Shown here one piece after another: positions 36,666-44,991 of a DNA stretch of 64,000 bases. Each line of letters begins with the position of its first letter. Within the stretch, counting starts at the first letter, position 1. Below the pieces are notes generated by a model that worked only from the letters and a program-made list of their open reading frames with translations, was not told the DNA's origin and searched no databases. Both the position numbers and the translations under genes were made by a program. This DNA comes from Petrimonas sulfuriphila (GTDB lineage: Bacteria; Bacteroidota; Bacteroidia; Bacteroidales; Dysgonomonadaceae), in NCBI RefSeq assembly GCF_051201015.1, contig NZ_JBPEHI010000001.1; one strand, 5' to 3'.

Positions 36666-37370
36666 ATGACACACAAAAAAGTATCATTAAACGGAGTTGA
36701 GTTGCATCCTTTCAATTCCGAAGGGGAGTTACTGGATTATGTAAACTTGTATAAGGGTATCCTCGTGGCTATTAATGCCGAAAAGATCCTTCATGCGACG
36801 GACGAGACAAGGGCAATCATTAACCGGAATATCGGTTATTGCGACGGAGCAGGTGTCCAATTAGTCTTACAGCAAAAAGGATACAAGGATGCTTGTAAAA
36901 TACCTGGGTGTGAATTATGGCTGAAAATCGTACAACGGTTTTATCATGAAAAATCGTTCTACTTAGTGGGGACTACACAGCAAATAATCGAAGAAACGGT
37001 TACAAAACTGAAGAAGGACTTTCCAGCGATTCAGATTAAAGGGTTCCGGAACGGGTATATTAAGACGGAAGAGGAAAAAGTGATCCTGATAGAGGATATT
37101 ATGGTAAAAGAGCCGGATGTGGTATTTGTTGCGATGGGATCTCCCAAACAGGAACTTTTGATGGAAGAGATGCAAAAACAACATCTAGCCATTTATCAGG
37201 GTTTGGGAGGTAGTCTCGATGTTTATACCGGACATGTAGAACGGGCACCCCGCTGGTGGCTCGACCACAACCTGGAATTTGCTTACCGGCTCATAAAGCA
37301 ACCGAAGCGCATAGGACGTCAGATCCATCTGATCAGGTATGTATATTGGTGGGTAACAAGAAGATTATAG
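36666..37370 (+). CDS. WecG/TagA/CpsF family glycosyltransferase
   Basis: A 234-residue GT26 enzyme, typically transferring ManNAc, ManNAcA or a similar sugar to a lipid-linked HexNAc. Family motifs: INAEKILHATDE, CDGAGVQLVLQ, FYLVGTTQQIIEE, FVAMGSPKQE and YQGLGGSLDVYTGHVERAPRWW. The UDP-ManNAc it may need would come from the 2-epimerase at 22584-23714. It follows 94 bp of AT-rich DNA without a clear promoter. A degenerate piece of a second copy of its N terminus lies at 38102-38221. Confidence 0.92.
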   Translation: MTHKKVSLNGVELHPFNSEGELLDYVNLYKGILVAINAEKILHATDETRAIINRNIGYCDGAGVQLVLQQKGYKDACKIPGCELWLKIVQRFYHEKSFYLVGTTQQIIEETVTKLKKDFPAIQIKGFRNGYIKTEEEKVILIEDIMVKEPDVVFVAMGSPKQELLMEEMQKQHLAIYQGLGGSLDVYTGHVERAPRWWLDHNLEFAYRLIKQPKRIGRQIHLIRYVYWWVTRRL

Positions 37371-37420
37371 TAAACGTTCTGTCAACTAACAACACTTGGC
37401 TGGAAAGTGATGGGTTAAAC

Positions 37421-37562
37421 ATTGAAAAACATGCAGGACAAGGATGGATATTCCTTTTATCAGGTAAGGGCACATTCCAGTTCCAGGATTCCTTATATGA
37501 GTTGGAGTAATGCGTTCATGTTCCATGGGTTAAGCTGTTTCCTTTTAAATGGTTACCGATAA
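37421..37562 (+). pseudogene. Relic: C-terminal fragment homologous to the 34951-36174 gene
   Basis: In the frame ATG 37431 to TAA 37560-37562 the translation contains NMQDKDGYSFYQ, then IPYMSWSNAFMFHGLSCFLL. The intact gene ends SMQEKKQGYFYFQ, then IPYMRWPNAWMFYGLSYFIL: the same order and spacing. Upstream the frame is closed by a stop just before 37419, so only about 46 residues remain. This is a diverged remnant of another allele or copy, not a tandem DNA repeat. Confidence 0.75.
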
Positions 37563-37603
37563 TGAGCCTCGTGTAATTAAAATCCTTTTAAACAAAGAAC
37601 TGT

Positions 37604-38083
37604 ATGGAGGGCACCCAATCAAAAAATAACAAAGAAAAGAACGCAAGCAAATATCTTACGGATGTAGCATCATGCACGTTTACATTCTCAGACGGATTGT
37701 CAAGCAAAGTGAAGCCGTCTCCCGGTAAAGAAATTGTGTTGGTGAAACGGATATCACACACTGCAAAATCGAAAGTATTTGAAAAGAACGTATTGAGAAA
37801 CTATATATATGTGAAGACTATGAATGAACTGGCGAAACTTTGCGGTTACGGTTGCACCAAAACTTTTACGCGCCATTTCAAGAAATATTTCGGACAAACA
37901 CCGTATCAATGGATGTTGGACCGGAAAATGGAGGAGATAGACTTCTTGGTTAAAAATACGGAGTTGACCATTACGGAAATAGCCGAAATGTACGGTTTTA
38001 AAAGCCTCTCGCATTTGGTGAATTTTTTCAGCAAGCGGAACGGTATTCCACCCCATAAAAGCAGATCAACAGAGGATACCTGA
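37604..38083 (+). CDS. Short AraC-type helix-turn-helix protein
   Basis: A 159-residue protein whose C-terminal ~95 residues form an AraC/XylS double helix-turn-helix: MNELAKLCGYGCTKTFTRHFKKYFGQTPYQWMLDRKMEEI, then LTITEIAEMYGFKSLSHLVNFFSKRNGIPP. The N-terminal 60 residues are low-complexity and have no recognisable sensor domain. It sits between the two relic fragments, so it may be a leftover of an older locus or a live regulator. No promoter box of the TAnnTTTG type was found just upstream. Confidence 0.65.
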   Translation: MEGTQSKNNKEKNASKYLTDVASCTFTFSDGLSSKVKPSPGKEIVLVKRISHTAKSKVFEKNVLRNYIYVKTMNELAKLCGYGCTKTFTRHFKKYFGQTPYQWMLDRKMEEIDFLVKNTELTITEIAEMYGFKSLSHLVNFFSKRNGIPPHKSRSTEDT

Positions 38084-38101
38084 TTTCTGTTTTTTACAAC
38101 A

Positions 38102-38221
38102 AACACCCACTTCAAACATTCCAGTTCGGATTTGGTGGAGAAAATAAACCTGCACAAAGGCATCCTCATGGTAATGAATGTTGAAAAGATCTTTCTGGGG
38201 ACGGCCAAGCAAAGACCATAA
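38102..38221 (+). pseudogene. Relic: N-terminal fragment of a second WecG-like gene
   Basis: The frame 38102-38221 encodes about 39 residues ending at TAA 38219-38221. Its SSSDLVEKINLHKGILMVMN, then VEKIFLGTAKQ aligns with the WecG N terminus (GELLDYVNLYKGILVAIN, then AEKILHATDET). The rest of the gene is missing. Together with 37421-37562 it marks the remains of a second locus end. Confidence 0.75.
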
Positions 38222-38363
38222 GAATGTTTGCAAGAAACCCTCTTCTCAGAGAATTCATCTTTAATGTTTAGACAGTGGAGATGAAAGACAGGACCTAATC
38301 TTTACCATGGTTAAGCAAAGATACGGGACCCTATACGTAGAGGCCGTATCGTTGCTGTTTTTT

Positions 38364-38408
38364 GATCCCAGTACGATTTATCCGGTAATCGTCTGGGATC
38401 ATTTTTTT
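38364..38408 (+). terminator. Rho-independent terminator of the polysaccharide locus
   Basis: Arms GATCCCAG (38364-38371) and CTGGGATC (38393-38400), with a further inner ACGAT/ATCGT pairing, are followed by seven T residues (38402-38408). The T tract is on the plus strand only, so it ends transcription coming from the polysaccharide genes. Confidence 0.88.
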
Positions 38409-38547
38409 AAGTATATGTTACTTTATCATCGAATTATTGATTAACATTTTCTCCCAAAAAGTTTTTTAAGGACATAAGAGATTAAATAAAATCAACGGTT
38501 TATAGTTTATTTTGTGTGAAATAACATTTTTTTTAAAGGGGATTGCT

Positions 38548-38555
38548 TACATTTG
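38548..38555 (+). promoter_or_regulatory. Possible -7 box upstream of the DUF4827 lipoprotein
   Basis: TACATTTG matches TAnnTTTG exactly, 32 bp upstream of the ATG at 38588. No -33 TTTG at 19-21 nt was found. Confidence 0.45.
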
Positions 38556-38587
38556 TAGCCAATTTCTAATTTTTCGTAATTCAAAAA

Positions 38588-39166
38588 ATGAAAAAAACAC
38601 ATTACATAATATTCTGTTTACTCGGGCTTGCACTAGTCAGTACTTCTTGCAACAAAAGAAAAACGTATGCGGAGATCCTGAAGGATGAAACCCGTGCCAT
38701 CGAAAAGTTTATCCTGGAAAATAAACTGGTTGTACTGGATGAATTTCCCACAAGTTTGGTCTTCAAAACCAACGAGTTTTACCGTGATCCGGCTACAGGA
38801 GTTTATTTCAATATCATCGAGCCGGGAGATACTGCCAGCAAAGTAAAAGAAGGTGAGGAGGTTTATGTCAGGTTTATCGGATTGCGATACTTCACCTCTT
38901 CGAACGACACCACCGAATACTCTAATCTCGATCCGATACGTAGCCCGTTTCCTGAATCGCTCACATACAGGGGGCCTGTAACGGTAATGAACCGATCCCT
39001 GTATTCCGGAACAACACCTGGATGGGCTGTCCCGCTTACTTATGTGGGGCACGCCGGAAGAGTAAAAATGATTATCCCTTTCAATATGGGTTCACAAAGT
39101 GACCAGCAGTCCTATTCAACAACCTATTACGATAACGTTCAATACCGATTCGAATCGCAATTATAA
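38588..39166 (+). CDS. DUF4827 lipoprotein (FKBP-like)
   Basis: A 192-residue lipoprotein with signal peptide and lipobox (Cys21 in STSCNKR). The body matches the Bacteroidetes DUF4827 family, which has an FKBP-type peptidyl-prolyl isomerase-like shape (GDTASKVKEGEEVYVRFIGLRYF, WAVPLTYVGHAGRVKMIIPFNMG). Catalysis is not established for the family. It lies 6 bp before the phosphohexomutase gene and behind the strong terminator, so it starts a new transcription unit. Confidence 0.8.
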   Translation: MKKTHYIIFCLLGLALVSTSCNKRKTYAEILKDETRAIEKFILENKLVVLDEFPTSLVFKTNEFYRDPATGVYFNIIEPGDTASKVKEGEEVYVRFIGLRYFTSSNDTTEYSNLDPIRSPFPESLTYRGPVTVMNRSLYSGTTPGWAVPLTYVGHAGRVKMIIPFNMGSQSDQQSYSTTYYDNVQYRFESQL

Positions 39167-39172
39167 CGTATT

Positions 39173-40555
39173 ATGACACTTATTAAATCCATATCCGGTA
39201 TCAGAGGCACAATTGGAGGACGGGTGGGTGATAACCTTACTCCGGTTGATATCGTGAAATTTGCATCGGCCTATGCCCTGTTTATCAAAAAAATTACCGG
39301 AGATGCGAAGCCGAAAATAGTGGTTGGCAGAGATGCGCGGATGTCGGGTAATATGGTACATAGCCTTATTACCGGAACCTTGATGGGTATGGGTTGTGAT
39401 GTGGTGGATGTGGGTATGGCAACAACGCCCACCACAGAAATAGCCGTTGTGAAAGAATCGGCATCAGGAGGAATTATAATTACTGCTAGTCACAATCCTA
39501 AACAATGGAATGCTCTTAAATTGCTGAACAGCCGGGGCGAATTTCTGAATGCCGACCAAGGCAAAGAAATACTGGAGATGGCTGAGGCAGAAAGCTTCGA
39601 ATATGCTTCTGTGGATGAATTGGGAAAAGTTAGTCACAAACAATACCTGCACGCTCATATCCAGAGTATTCTTCAATTGGACCTGGTGGATTTAGATGCC
39701 ATAAAGTCTGCCCGCTTCAGGGTGGCTGTGGATGCGGTCAACTCTGTTGGCGGAAACGCCGTCCCGGAGTTGTTGTATGCCTTGGGAGTGAAGGAGGTTT
39801 TTAAATTGCATTGTGCCATTCACGGTAACTTTTCGCATAACCCGGAACCGTTGCCGCAAAACCTGACGGAGCTTTCGTCGCTGATGAAAAGCTCCCGGGC
39901 TGATGTGGGTTTTGCCGTTGATCCGGATGTAGACCGGTTGGTCATTTACGCCGAAAACGGAGAGCCGTTCGGCGAAGAGTATACGTTAGTAGCTGTTTCA
40001 GATTATATATTGCAACATACCCCCGGAAATACAGTTTCTAACCTGAGTTCTACCCGGGCTTTGCGGGACATTACCCAACGACGGGGCGGTGATTATTTTG
40101 CTGCTGCAGTAGGCGAAGTGAATGTGGTGGCAAAGATGAAAGAAGTAGGGGCTGTAATTGGCGGCGAAGGTAACGGCGGAGTTATTTATCCGGCCTCGCA
40201 TTACGGGCGTGATGCATTAGTAGGCATCGCTTTGTTTTTGACGCAACTGGCGAAATCAGGAAAAAAGGTGAGCGAGCTCAGGGCGGAGTACCCCGGTTAT
40301 TTTATGTCGAAACAAAAAATTGAACTTACTCCCGATATCGACACCGATGCCATCCTGCAAAAAGTGAAAGAGCGTTTCAACGGGGAACAGGTGACGGATA
40401 TCGATGGTGTTAAAATTGATTTTCCCGATAAATGGGTGCATTTACGTAAATCGAACACAGAACCTATTATTCGGATTTATTCGGAAGCAAAAACTCAGGA
40501 AGAAGCGGAAGAGGTTGGGAAACAGATTATTGATATTATCAAAGAACTCAAATAA
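39173..40555 (+). CDS. glmM: Phosphoglucosamine mutase / phosphohexomutase
   Basis: Alpha-D-phosphohexomutase, probably converting glucosamine 6-phosphate to the 1-phosphate for UDP-GlcNAc synthesis. The 460 residues contain the catalytic phosphoserine loop TASHNP (Ser106), the metal-binding DPDVDR, the sugar-binding GEGNGGV and the C-terminal phosphate-binding RKSNTEPIIRIYSEA. Bacterial family members with this architecture are annotated as GlmM or as PMM/PGM. Substrate preference is not settled here. It feeds precursors to both peptidoglycan and the polysaccharide locus. Confidence 0.88.
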   Translation: MTLIKSISGIRGTIGGRVGDNLTPVDIVKFASAYALFIKKITGDAKPKIVVGRDARMSGNMVHSLITGTLMGMGCDVVDVGMATTPTTEIAVVKESASGGIIITASHNPKQWNALKLLNSRGEFLNADQGKEILEMAEAESFEYASVDELGKVSHKQYLHAHIQSILQLDLVDLDAIKSARFRVAVDAVNSVGGNAVPELLYALGVKEVFKLHCAIHGNFSHNPEPLPQNLTELSSLMKSSRADVGFAVDPDVDRLVIYAENGEPFGEEYTLVAVSDYILQHTPGNTVSNLSSTRALRDITQRRGGDYFAAAVGEVNVVAKMKEVGAVIGGEGNGGVIYPASHYGRDALVGIALFLTQLAKSGKKVSELRAEYPGYFMSKQKIELTPDIDTDAILQKVKERFNGEQVTDIDGVKIDFPDKWVHLRKSNTEPIIRIYSEAKTQEEAEEVGKQIIDIIKELK

Positions 40556-40567
40556 AAGAAAGGTTAA

Positions 40568-40629
40568 TTTCAACAATTACCGTATATTAAGACACCTTCT
40601 GTTTTAGTTGCGGTAATTTTTTGTTGAAA
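40568..40629 (+). terminator. Probable terminator after the phosphohexomutase gene
   Basis: AATTACCG (40575-40582) pairs with CGGTAATT (40611-40618), and the T run 40617-40622 follows. Outside this, TTTCAACA and TGTTGAAA can also pair. The loop is long (28 nt). Confidence 0.55.
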
Positions 40630-40647
40630 AACAGACGATTGTATAGC

Positions 40648-41481
40648 ATGAAAGAACGCTTGATCAGTGATGATGACATAAGAAAGTTTCACCCGGTCTT
40701 CCGGGGGAAAAATGGAGATAGGAACATTAAATGGGGAATGAAATTATCGGGGCTCAACAATGCCTGCGAGGTCTACGATAAATCCAAACACCTGACGGGC
40801 GTGGCTTTCTGCACCGATTTGCTAGACAAGTTGGGACTTAAGCGTACCGTTGTTAACGATCAGGTTTTGGAACCCTTCAAGGATAAGCCGTTCATTGTGG
40901 TGGCCAATCATCCCAACGGCCATGTCGACGGAATTGCGCTTATTGAAACCGTTGCATCGAGAGTGAAAAACTTTAAGGTAATGGTTAACTTTATTTTGGG
41001 GCTGGTGGATACGATGGAAGAAAACTTCATAAAAGTGAATCCATACAAACATACAGACAAAATGAAGCACATTTCGCTTTCGGGGATAAAAGAGTGTATC
41101 GACCATATCCGGAAAGGGAACTCTATGGGGTTTTTTCCTGCAGGATCGGTCTCTAGGCTAAAGTTCCGCAACGGTAGATTTATGATTCACGACCGTCACT
41201 GGCAGCCGTCGGTCATAAAGCTCATACAAAAGGCCAGAGTTCCTGTGATTCCGCTATACATCGATTGTAGGAACAGGTATCTGTTCTACGCTACCCGGTT
41301 TCTCAACTGGCAATTGCAGAGCCTGGTTCTGTGTCACGAACTGTATAACAAGAAAGGGAAAGAAATGACATTAACATTTGGTGAACCGGTTATGCCCGAC
41401 GTGATCAGATCGATCAGCGATGCCGATGAGTTAGGTGATTTTTTACGCGATAAAACCTATGCATTAGCAAAAAAGAGGTAA
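40648..41481 (+). CDS. PlsC-like acyltransferase
   Basis: A 277-residue glycerophosphate-type acyltransferase. Motif I is NHPNGHVD (His88, Asp94), with a related FFPAGSVSR motif near residue 166 and a later VIPLYI segment. The acyl acceptor may be lysophosphatidate or an ornithine/amino lipid. Bacteroidetes encode several such paralogues. ATG 40648 is preferred over TTG 40621, because the latter lies in the terminator hairpin. The sigma-54 activator gene follows closely. Confidence 0.8.
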   Translation: MKERLISDDDIRKFHPVFRGKNGDRNIKWGMKLSGLNNACEVYDKSKHLTGVAFCTDLLDKLGLKRTVVNDQVLEPFKDKPFIVVANHPNGHVDGIALIETVASRVKNFKVMVNFILGLVDTMEENFIKVNPYKHTDKMKHISLSGIKECIDHIRKGNSMGFFPAGSVSRLKFRNGRFMIHDRHWQPSVIKLIQKARVPVIPLYIDCRNRYLFYATRFLNWQLQSLVLCHELYNKKGKEMTLTFGEPVMPDVIRSISDADELGDFLRDKTYALAKKR

Positions 41482-41497
41482 ATTTGTGAGTAAGAAC

Positions 41498-42763
41498 ATG
41501 GCCAAACAAAATATACAACAAGTTAAACAACGTTTCGGCATTATTGGTGTTTCTTCCGAATTGGATAGGGCCATCGATATAGCTTTACAGGTTGCACCTA
41601 CCGACCTGTCGGTGCTTATTACGGGTGAGAGTGGTGTTGGGAAGGAAAACTTCCCGCAGATCATTCATCAGTACAGTCGCCGTAAGCACGGACCCTATTT
41701 TGCCATTAATTGCGGGTCTATCCCCGAAGGAACGATCGACTCCGAGCTTTTCGGACACGAGAAAGGATCGTTTACGGGTGCTACGGCAACCCGCAAGGGA
41801 TATTTTGAAGTGGCCAACGGAGGGACCCTTTTCCTTGATGAAGTAGGGGAGTTGCCGTTGTCCACGCAGGCCCGTTTATTACGCGTGCTGGAAACCGGAG
41901 AGTTTATAAAAGTAGGTTCTTCTCAGGTGGAAAAGAGTGATGTCCGGGTAGTTGCAGCTACCAACCTGAATATTGCCCAGGCCATTGAAAGGGGAAAGTT
42001 CAGGGAAGATCTGTTTTACCGGTTAAATTCGGTTCCTATCCGCATCTCTCCGCTGCGTGACAGAAAAGAAGATATCGCGTTGTTGTTCCGGAAATTTGCT
42101 AGTGATTGCGCCGAGAAATACATGATGCCATCCATCACATTGACCGAGGATGCCCGGGAAATGCTTACAAATTTTCGTTGGCCCGGTAACGTCAGGCAAC
42201 TGAAGAATGTAACGGAGCAAATATCGGTGATTGAACACGAACGCGTGATTACCAGCGAGATTTTGCAGAAATACCTGCCCAAAGCAGACGCTGCATTGCC
42301 TGTGTTGGCTTCGCAATCAAGAGATTCGGATCAGAAAATCTTTTCGTCGGAACGGGAGATTTTATACCAGGTCCTTTTCGATATGAAAAAAGACATCAAC
42401 GATTTGAAAAATGTGGTGAAAACTATTCTGGAAGATGCGGCAACTTCGGTTCCCCAGGATGAGAATCCCATTTTCCATTCACCAGCTGCCCCTCAGGACA
42501 AGACCCCGGTGACGCTGCCGTTGAAATATGAAGAGCTGATGCCTAAAAAAAATCATCTGGCGGAGGTTCATGACCGATCCGATTTTCAGGAGGCGACCGA
42601 AGTTGAAATTACCAATTTGTCACTCGAAGATGCTGAAAAGGAGATGATCGCGTTGGCCTTGGAGAAGCATGACGGGAAGCGTAAATTGGCCGCCAGTGAA
42701 CTGGGCATTTCGGAGCGTACGTTGTACAGAAAGATTAAGGAGTACAATTTAGAGAAGTTATGA
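41498..42763 (+). CDS. Sigma-54-dependent transcriptional activator without receiver domain
   Basis: A 421-residue AAA+ enhancer-binding protein. Walker A is GESGVGKE (43-50), the sigma-54 contact loop is GSFTGA (90-95, a GAFTGA variant), Walker B is LFLDE, and the C terminus is a Fis-type helix-turn-helix (KRKLAASELGISERTLYRKIKEYNL). There is no N-terminal response-regulator domain, so the signal may reach it by another protein. The region between about 270 and 380 is a linker. It overlaps lptE by 4 bp. GTG 41486 is an alternative start. Confidence 0.88.
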   Translation: MAKQNIQQVKQRFGIIGVSSELDRAIDIALQVAPTDLSVLITGESGVGKENFPQIIHQYSRRKHGPYFAINCGSIPEGTIDSELFGHEKGSFTGATATRKGYFEVANGGTLFLDEVGELPLSTQARLLRVLETGEFIKVGSSQVEKSDVRVVAATNLNIAQAIERGKFREDLFYRLNSVPIRISPLRDRKEDIALLFRKFASDCAEKYMMPSITLTEDAREMLTNFRWPGNVRQLKNVTEQISVIEHERVITSEILQKYLPKADAALPVLASQSRDSDQKIFSSEREILYQVLFDMKKDINDLKNVVKTILEDAATSVPQDENPIFHSPAAPQDKTPVTLPLKYEELMPKKNHLAEVHDRSDFQEATEVEITNLSLEDAEKEMIALALEKHDGKRKLAASELGISERTLYRKIKEYNLEKL

Positions 42764-43263
42764 GAAAAATAAGAAATACAGCGGTGCTGTTTATCCTGTT
42801 GACTTCCTGTTCCATTTCTTATAAGTTCAGTGGGGCCTCCATCGATTATAACCTGACCAAAACCTTGCAGCTGGGTACTTTCGTGAATCAGGCGCCGTTG
42901 GTTTATCCGCCATTGGAGTCGCGCTTCAACGAAGCATTGAAAGATATGTTTACCCGGAATACCCGGTTGCAGTTTGTGAATCAGAACGGCGATATGGAGA
43001 TAGAAGGTGAAATTGTGGGTTACGAACTAACACCGCTTGCCGTGCAAGAAGATGCGTTTGCTGCAGAGACCCGCTTAACGATGAATGTTCGTATGCGTTT
43101 TCGTAACAATAAAATCCCGGGACAAGATAAAGAGGAGACAATCTCTGCCAACCGCACCTTCTCCAGTAACGTTAACCTGACAGACGTACAGGATCAATTG
43201 ATTAAAGAGCTTACCGATGAAATTGTAGATCAGATTTTCAACACGACTATGGCAAACTGGTGA
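42760..43263 (+). CDS. lptE: LptE-like LPS-assembly lipoprotein
   Basis: A 167-residue lipoprotein: signal peptide with lipobox Cys (LLTSCSISYKFSG, Cys17), then the LptE-like fold (SIDYNLTKTLQLGTFVNQAPLVYPPLES, IEGEIVGYELTPLAV, ADETRLTM-type strands, LTDEIVDQIFNTTMANW). It plugs the LptD barrel during LPS insertion in the outer membrane. It is coupled to the activator gene (ATGA overlap), and the next gene starts 1 bp later. Confidence 0.85.
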   Translation: MRKIRNTAVLFILLTSCSISYKFSGASIDYNLTKTLQLGTFVNQAPLVYPPLESRFNEALKDMFTRNTRLQFVNQNGDMEIEGEIVGYELTPLAVQEDAFAAETRLTMNVRMRFRNNKIPGQDKEETISANRTFSSNVNLTDVQDQLIKELTDEIVDQIFNTTMANW

Positions 43264-43264
43264 G

Positions 43265-44002
43265 ATGGATAAATCGGATTTTTTTAGTTATATCACGGAT
43301 AACAGGAAGTTGGATGAAAGAAGCCTGAGCGGGTTGGAGAACCTGGTTGAAGAGTATCCTTATTTTCAAACTGCCCATTTGCTGTTGGCTAAGAACCGGT
43401 ATTTAACCCGCCGGGAAGAATTTGAAAAGAACCTGGCAAAAACTGCTGTTTTCTGTGCCGACAGAAGCCGATTCTTTTATTTTATCAACAACGATAAATA
43501 TGCCCGGTTTTTTCCGAAAGAAACGGTATCAAGCACTGTCGACAGAACTCAAGCCTTGTTGAACGCTTACCTGGATACTTTTTCCGAAGAACCCCGGGAA
43601 ATTCCGGAAATTGAAACAAGCATCGTTTCTACGGATTATTTCACTTATCTGCAGAGCCTGGAGGAAGAGCCGGACGGAGAAATTGCAGAAGCCCGTCAAA
43701 ACGAATTTAAGCATCAAGACATCATTGATAGTTTTTTGGAAAAAGCTGCAGCTAACGAGATTACAATCACTTCGTTGGAAAGAGAACCGGCCGAAACTCA
43801 AGAGGTAGATGCAGAGCCGGGTAACGATGGATTTTTAACGGAAACGCTTGCGAAGATTTACATTAAACAAAAAAAATATGAACAAGCATTGACAATTATT
43901 CGGCAATTAAGTTTGAATTTTCCAAAAAAAAGTGTTTACTTTGCCGACCAAATTCGATTTTTGGAACTTTTGATACTCAACGAGAAAAATAAAAAAGAAT
44001 AA
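43265..44002 (+). CDS. Uncharacterised TPR-like protein
   Basis: A 245-residue soluble protein of unknown function. The N-terminal half is helical (YPYFQTAHLLLAKNRYLTRREEFEKNL), the middle is acidic and probably disordered, and the C terminus contains a TPR-like hairpin (TETLAKIYIKQKKYEQALTIIRQLSLNFPKKSVYFADQI). The operon position between lptE and secG is conserved in Bacteroidales as I recall, which suggests an envelope role, but nothing in the sequence proves it. Confidence 0.8.
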   Translation: MDKSDFFSYITDNRKLDERSLSGLENLVEEYPYFQTAHLLLAKNRYLTRREEFEKNLAKTAVFCADRSRFFYFINNDKYARFFPKETVSSTVDRTQALLNAYLDTFSEEPREIPEIETSIVSTDYFTYLQSLEEEPDGEIAEARQNEFKHQDIIDSFLEKAAANEITITSLEREPAETQEVDAEPGNDGFLTETLAKIYIKQKKYEQALTIIRQLSLNFPKKSVYFADQIRFLELLILNEKNKKE

Positions 44003-44004
44003 AC

Positions 44005-44358
44005 ATGTATATTTTTATTACCATCCTTATTTTAATTGCCGCCATCCTGATGATCCTCATTGTGTTGGTGCAAAACTCCAAAGGCGGTGGACTGGCAGCA
44101 GGCTTTTCATCATCGAACCAAATAATGGGTGTACGCAAAACTACCGACTTTCTGGAAAAAGCAACTTGGACTTTGGCTGCTACTATCCTTGTTTTAAGTA
44201 TACTAACGGCAAAGTTTACCACTTCAAGATCAACGGTTCCCCAATCTCAGGTTGAAGTTCAACAGCCGGCGCCGCTCAATCCGACCACAGCGCCCGACGT
44301 TACTCCGGTGATGCCCATACAGCCTGACCAGCAACAGGCTACCCCACCCACAGAATAA
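44005..44358 (+). CDS. secG: Preprotein translocase subunit SecG
   Basis: Two N-terminal transmembrane helices (about 1-20 and 50-70) separated by the conserved cytoplasmic loop LVQNSKGGGLAAGFSSSNQIMGVRKTTDFLEKATW, diagnostic for SecG of the Sec translocon. The tail is Pro/Gln-rich and variable. The protein has 117 residues. A hairpin terminator follows at 44385-44413. Confidence 0.93.
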   Translation: MYIFITILILIAAILMILIVLVQNSKGGGLAAGFSSSNQIMGVRKTTDFLEKATWTLAATILVLSILTAKFTTSRSTVPQSQVEVQQPAPLNPTTAPDVTPVMPIQPDQQQATPPTE

Positions 44359-44384
44359 TCGTTTCGATTCGAACAATACAGGAA

Positions 44385-44413
44385 AGAGAGAAGCTTCACG
44401 GTTTCTCTTTTTT
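44385..44413 (+). terminator. Probable terminator after secG
   Basis: AGAGAA-containing arm (44385-44392) pairs with TTCTCT-containing arm (44403-44410), followed by T residues to 44413. Confidence 0.6.
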
Positions 44414-44458
44414 CGTATGCGGACCTTCTAAAAGTAAAAAAGTTATTTTCATTTAAAC

Positions 44459-44489
44459 TTTGTGGATATGTTTTAAAGCATTAATTTTG
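44459..44489 (+). promoter_or_regulatory. Promoter of the glutamate-fermentation operon
   Basis: TTTG at 44459-44462, exactly 19 nt, then TAATTTTG at 44482-44489: a full Bacteroidetes -33/-7 pair. A start near 44496 gives a short leader before the ATG at 44517. Confidence 0.75.
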
Positions 44490-44516
44490 CATTGTACTAT
44501 TAATGAAAAATACTGT

Positions 44517-44927
44517 ATGAATGAAAAAACTATTGTAACCGGAGTGATTGGCGCTGATGTACATGCCGTAGGCAATAAGATTCTCGCTTTTGCTCTGGAA
44601 CAGGCTGGATTCAAAGTGGTTAACCTGGGTGTTATGGTTGCACAGGAAGAATACATCGAAGCCGCACTGGAAACTAACGCCGATGCTATTCTGGTATCTT
44701 CGCTTTACGGACATGGCGAAATTGATTGCCAGGGCTTGCGCGAAAAATGCGACGAAGCCGGGCTCAAAGAGATTCCGCTTTTGGCAGGTGGAAACCTGGT
44801 GGTAGGAAAACAAAACTTCGAAGAGGTAGAAAAGCGTTTCCTGGCTATGGGATTTACCCGGGTTTATCCACCGGGTACGGCCGTGGAAACGAGTATTGCC
44901 GATTTAAAAGAAATTCTCAATATCTGA
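44517..44927 (+). CDS. glmS (mutS): Glutamate mutase (methylaspartate mutase) subunit S
   Basis: B12-binding small subunit of glutamate mutase, which rearranges L-glutamate to 3-methylaspartate. The 136 residues show the base-off cobalamin motif DVHAVG (D14, H16, G19), then SSLYGHG and GGN. Length and motifs match the family. ATG 44517 is 28 bp after the -7 box, which rules out the in-frame extension to 44460. First gene of the operon. Not to be confused with glucosamine synthase GlmS or mismatch-repair MutS. Confidence 0.95.
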   Translation: MNEKTIVTGVIGADVHAVGNKILAFALEQAGFKVVNLGVMVAQEEYIEAALETNADAILVSSLYGHGEIDCQGLREKCDEAGLKEIPLLAGGNLVVGKQNFEEVEKRFLAMGFTRVYPPGTAVETSIADLKEILNI

Positions 44928-44991
44928 TTCGACGTTTCGTAACTATTTCCTCGCAGCTACCCATTACTATTGAATAACGCGCAGCATCACC

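Larger units (their letters stand above)
38222..38587. other. Intergenic end of the polysaccharide locus
   Basis: 366 bp with no coding potential that I trust. It holds the locus terminator (38364-38408) and the -7 box of the following gene (38548-38555). The stretch 38222-38350 is probably decayed coding DNA. Confidence 0.55.

Noticed and set aside
37256..37510. 84-codon frame overlapping the end of WecG
   Set aside because: Overlaps WecG in another frame. The relic of the neighbouring gene is in a different frame of the same DNA and explains the coding-like signal better.
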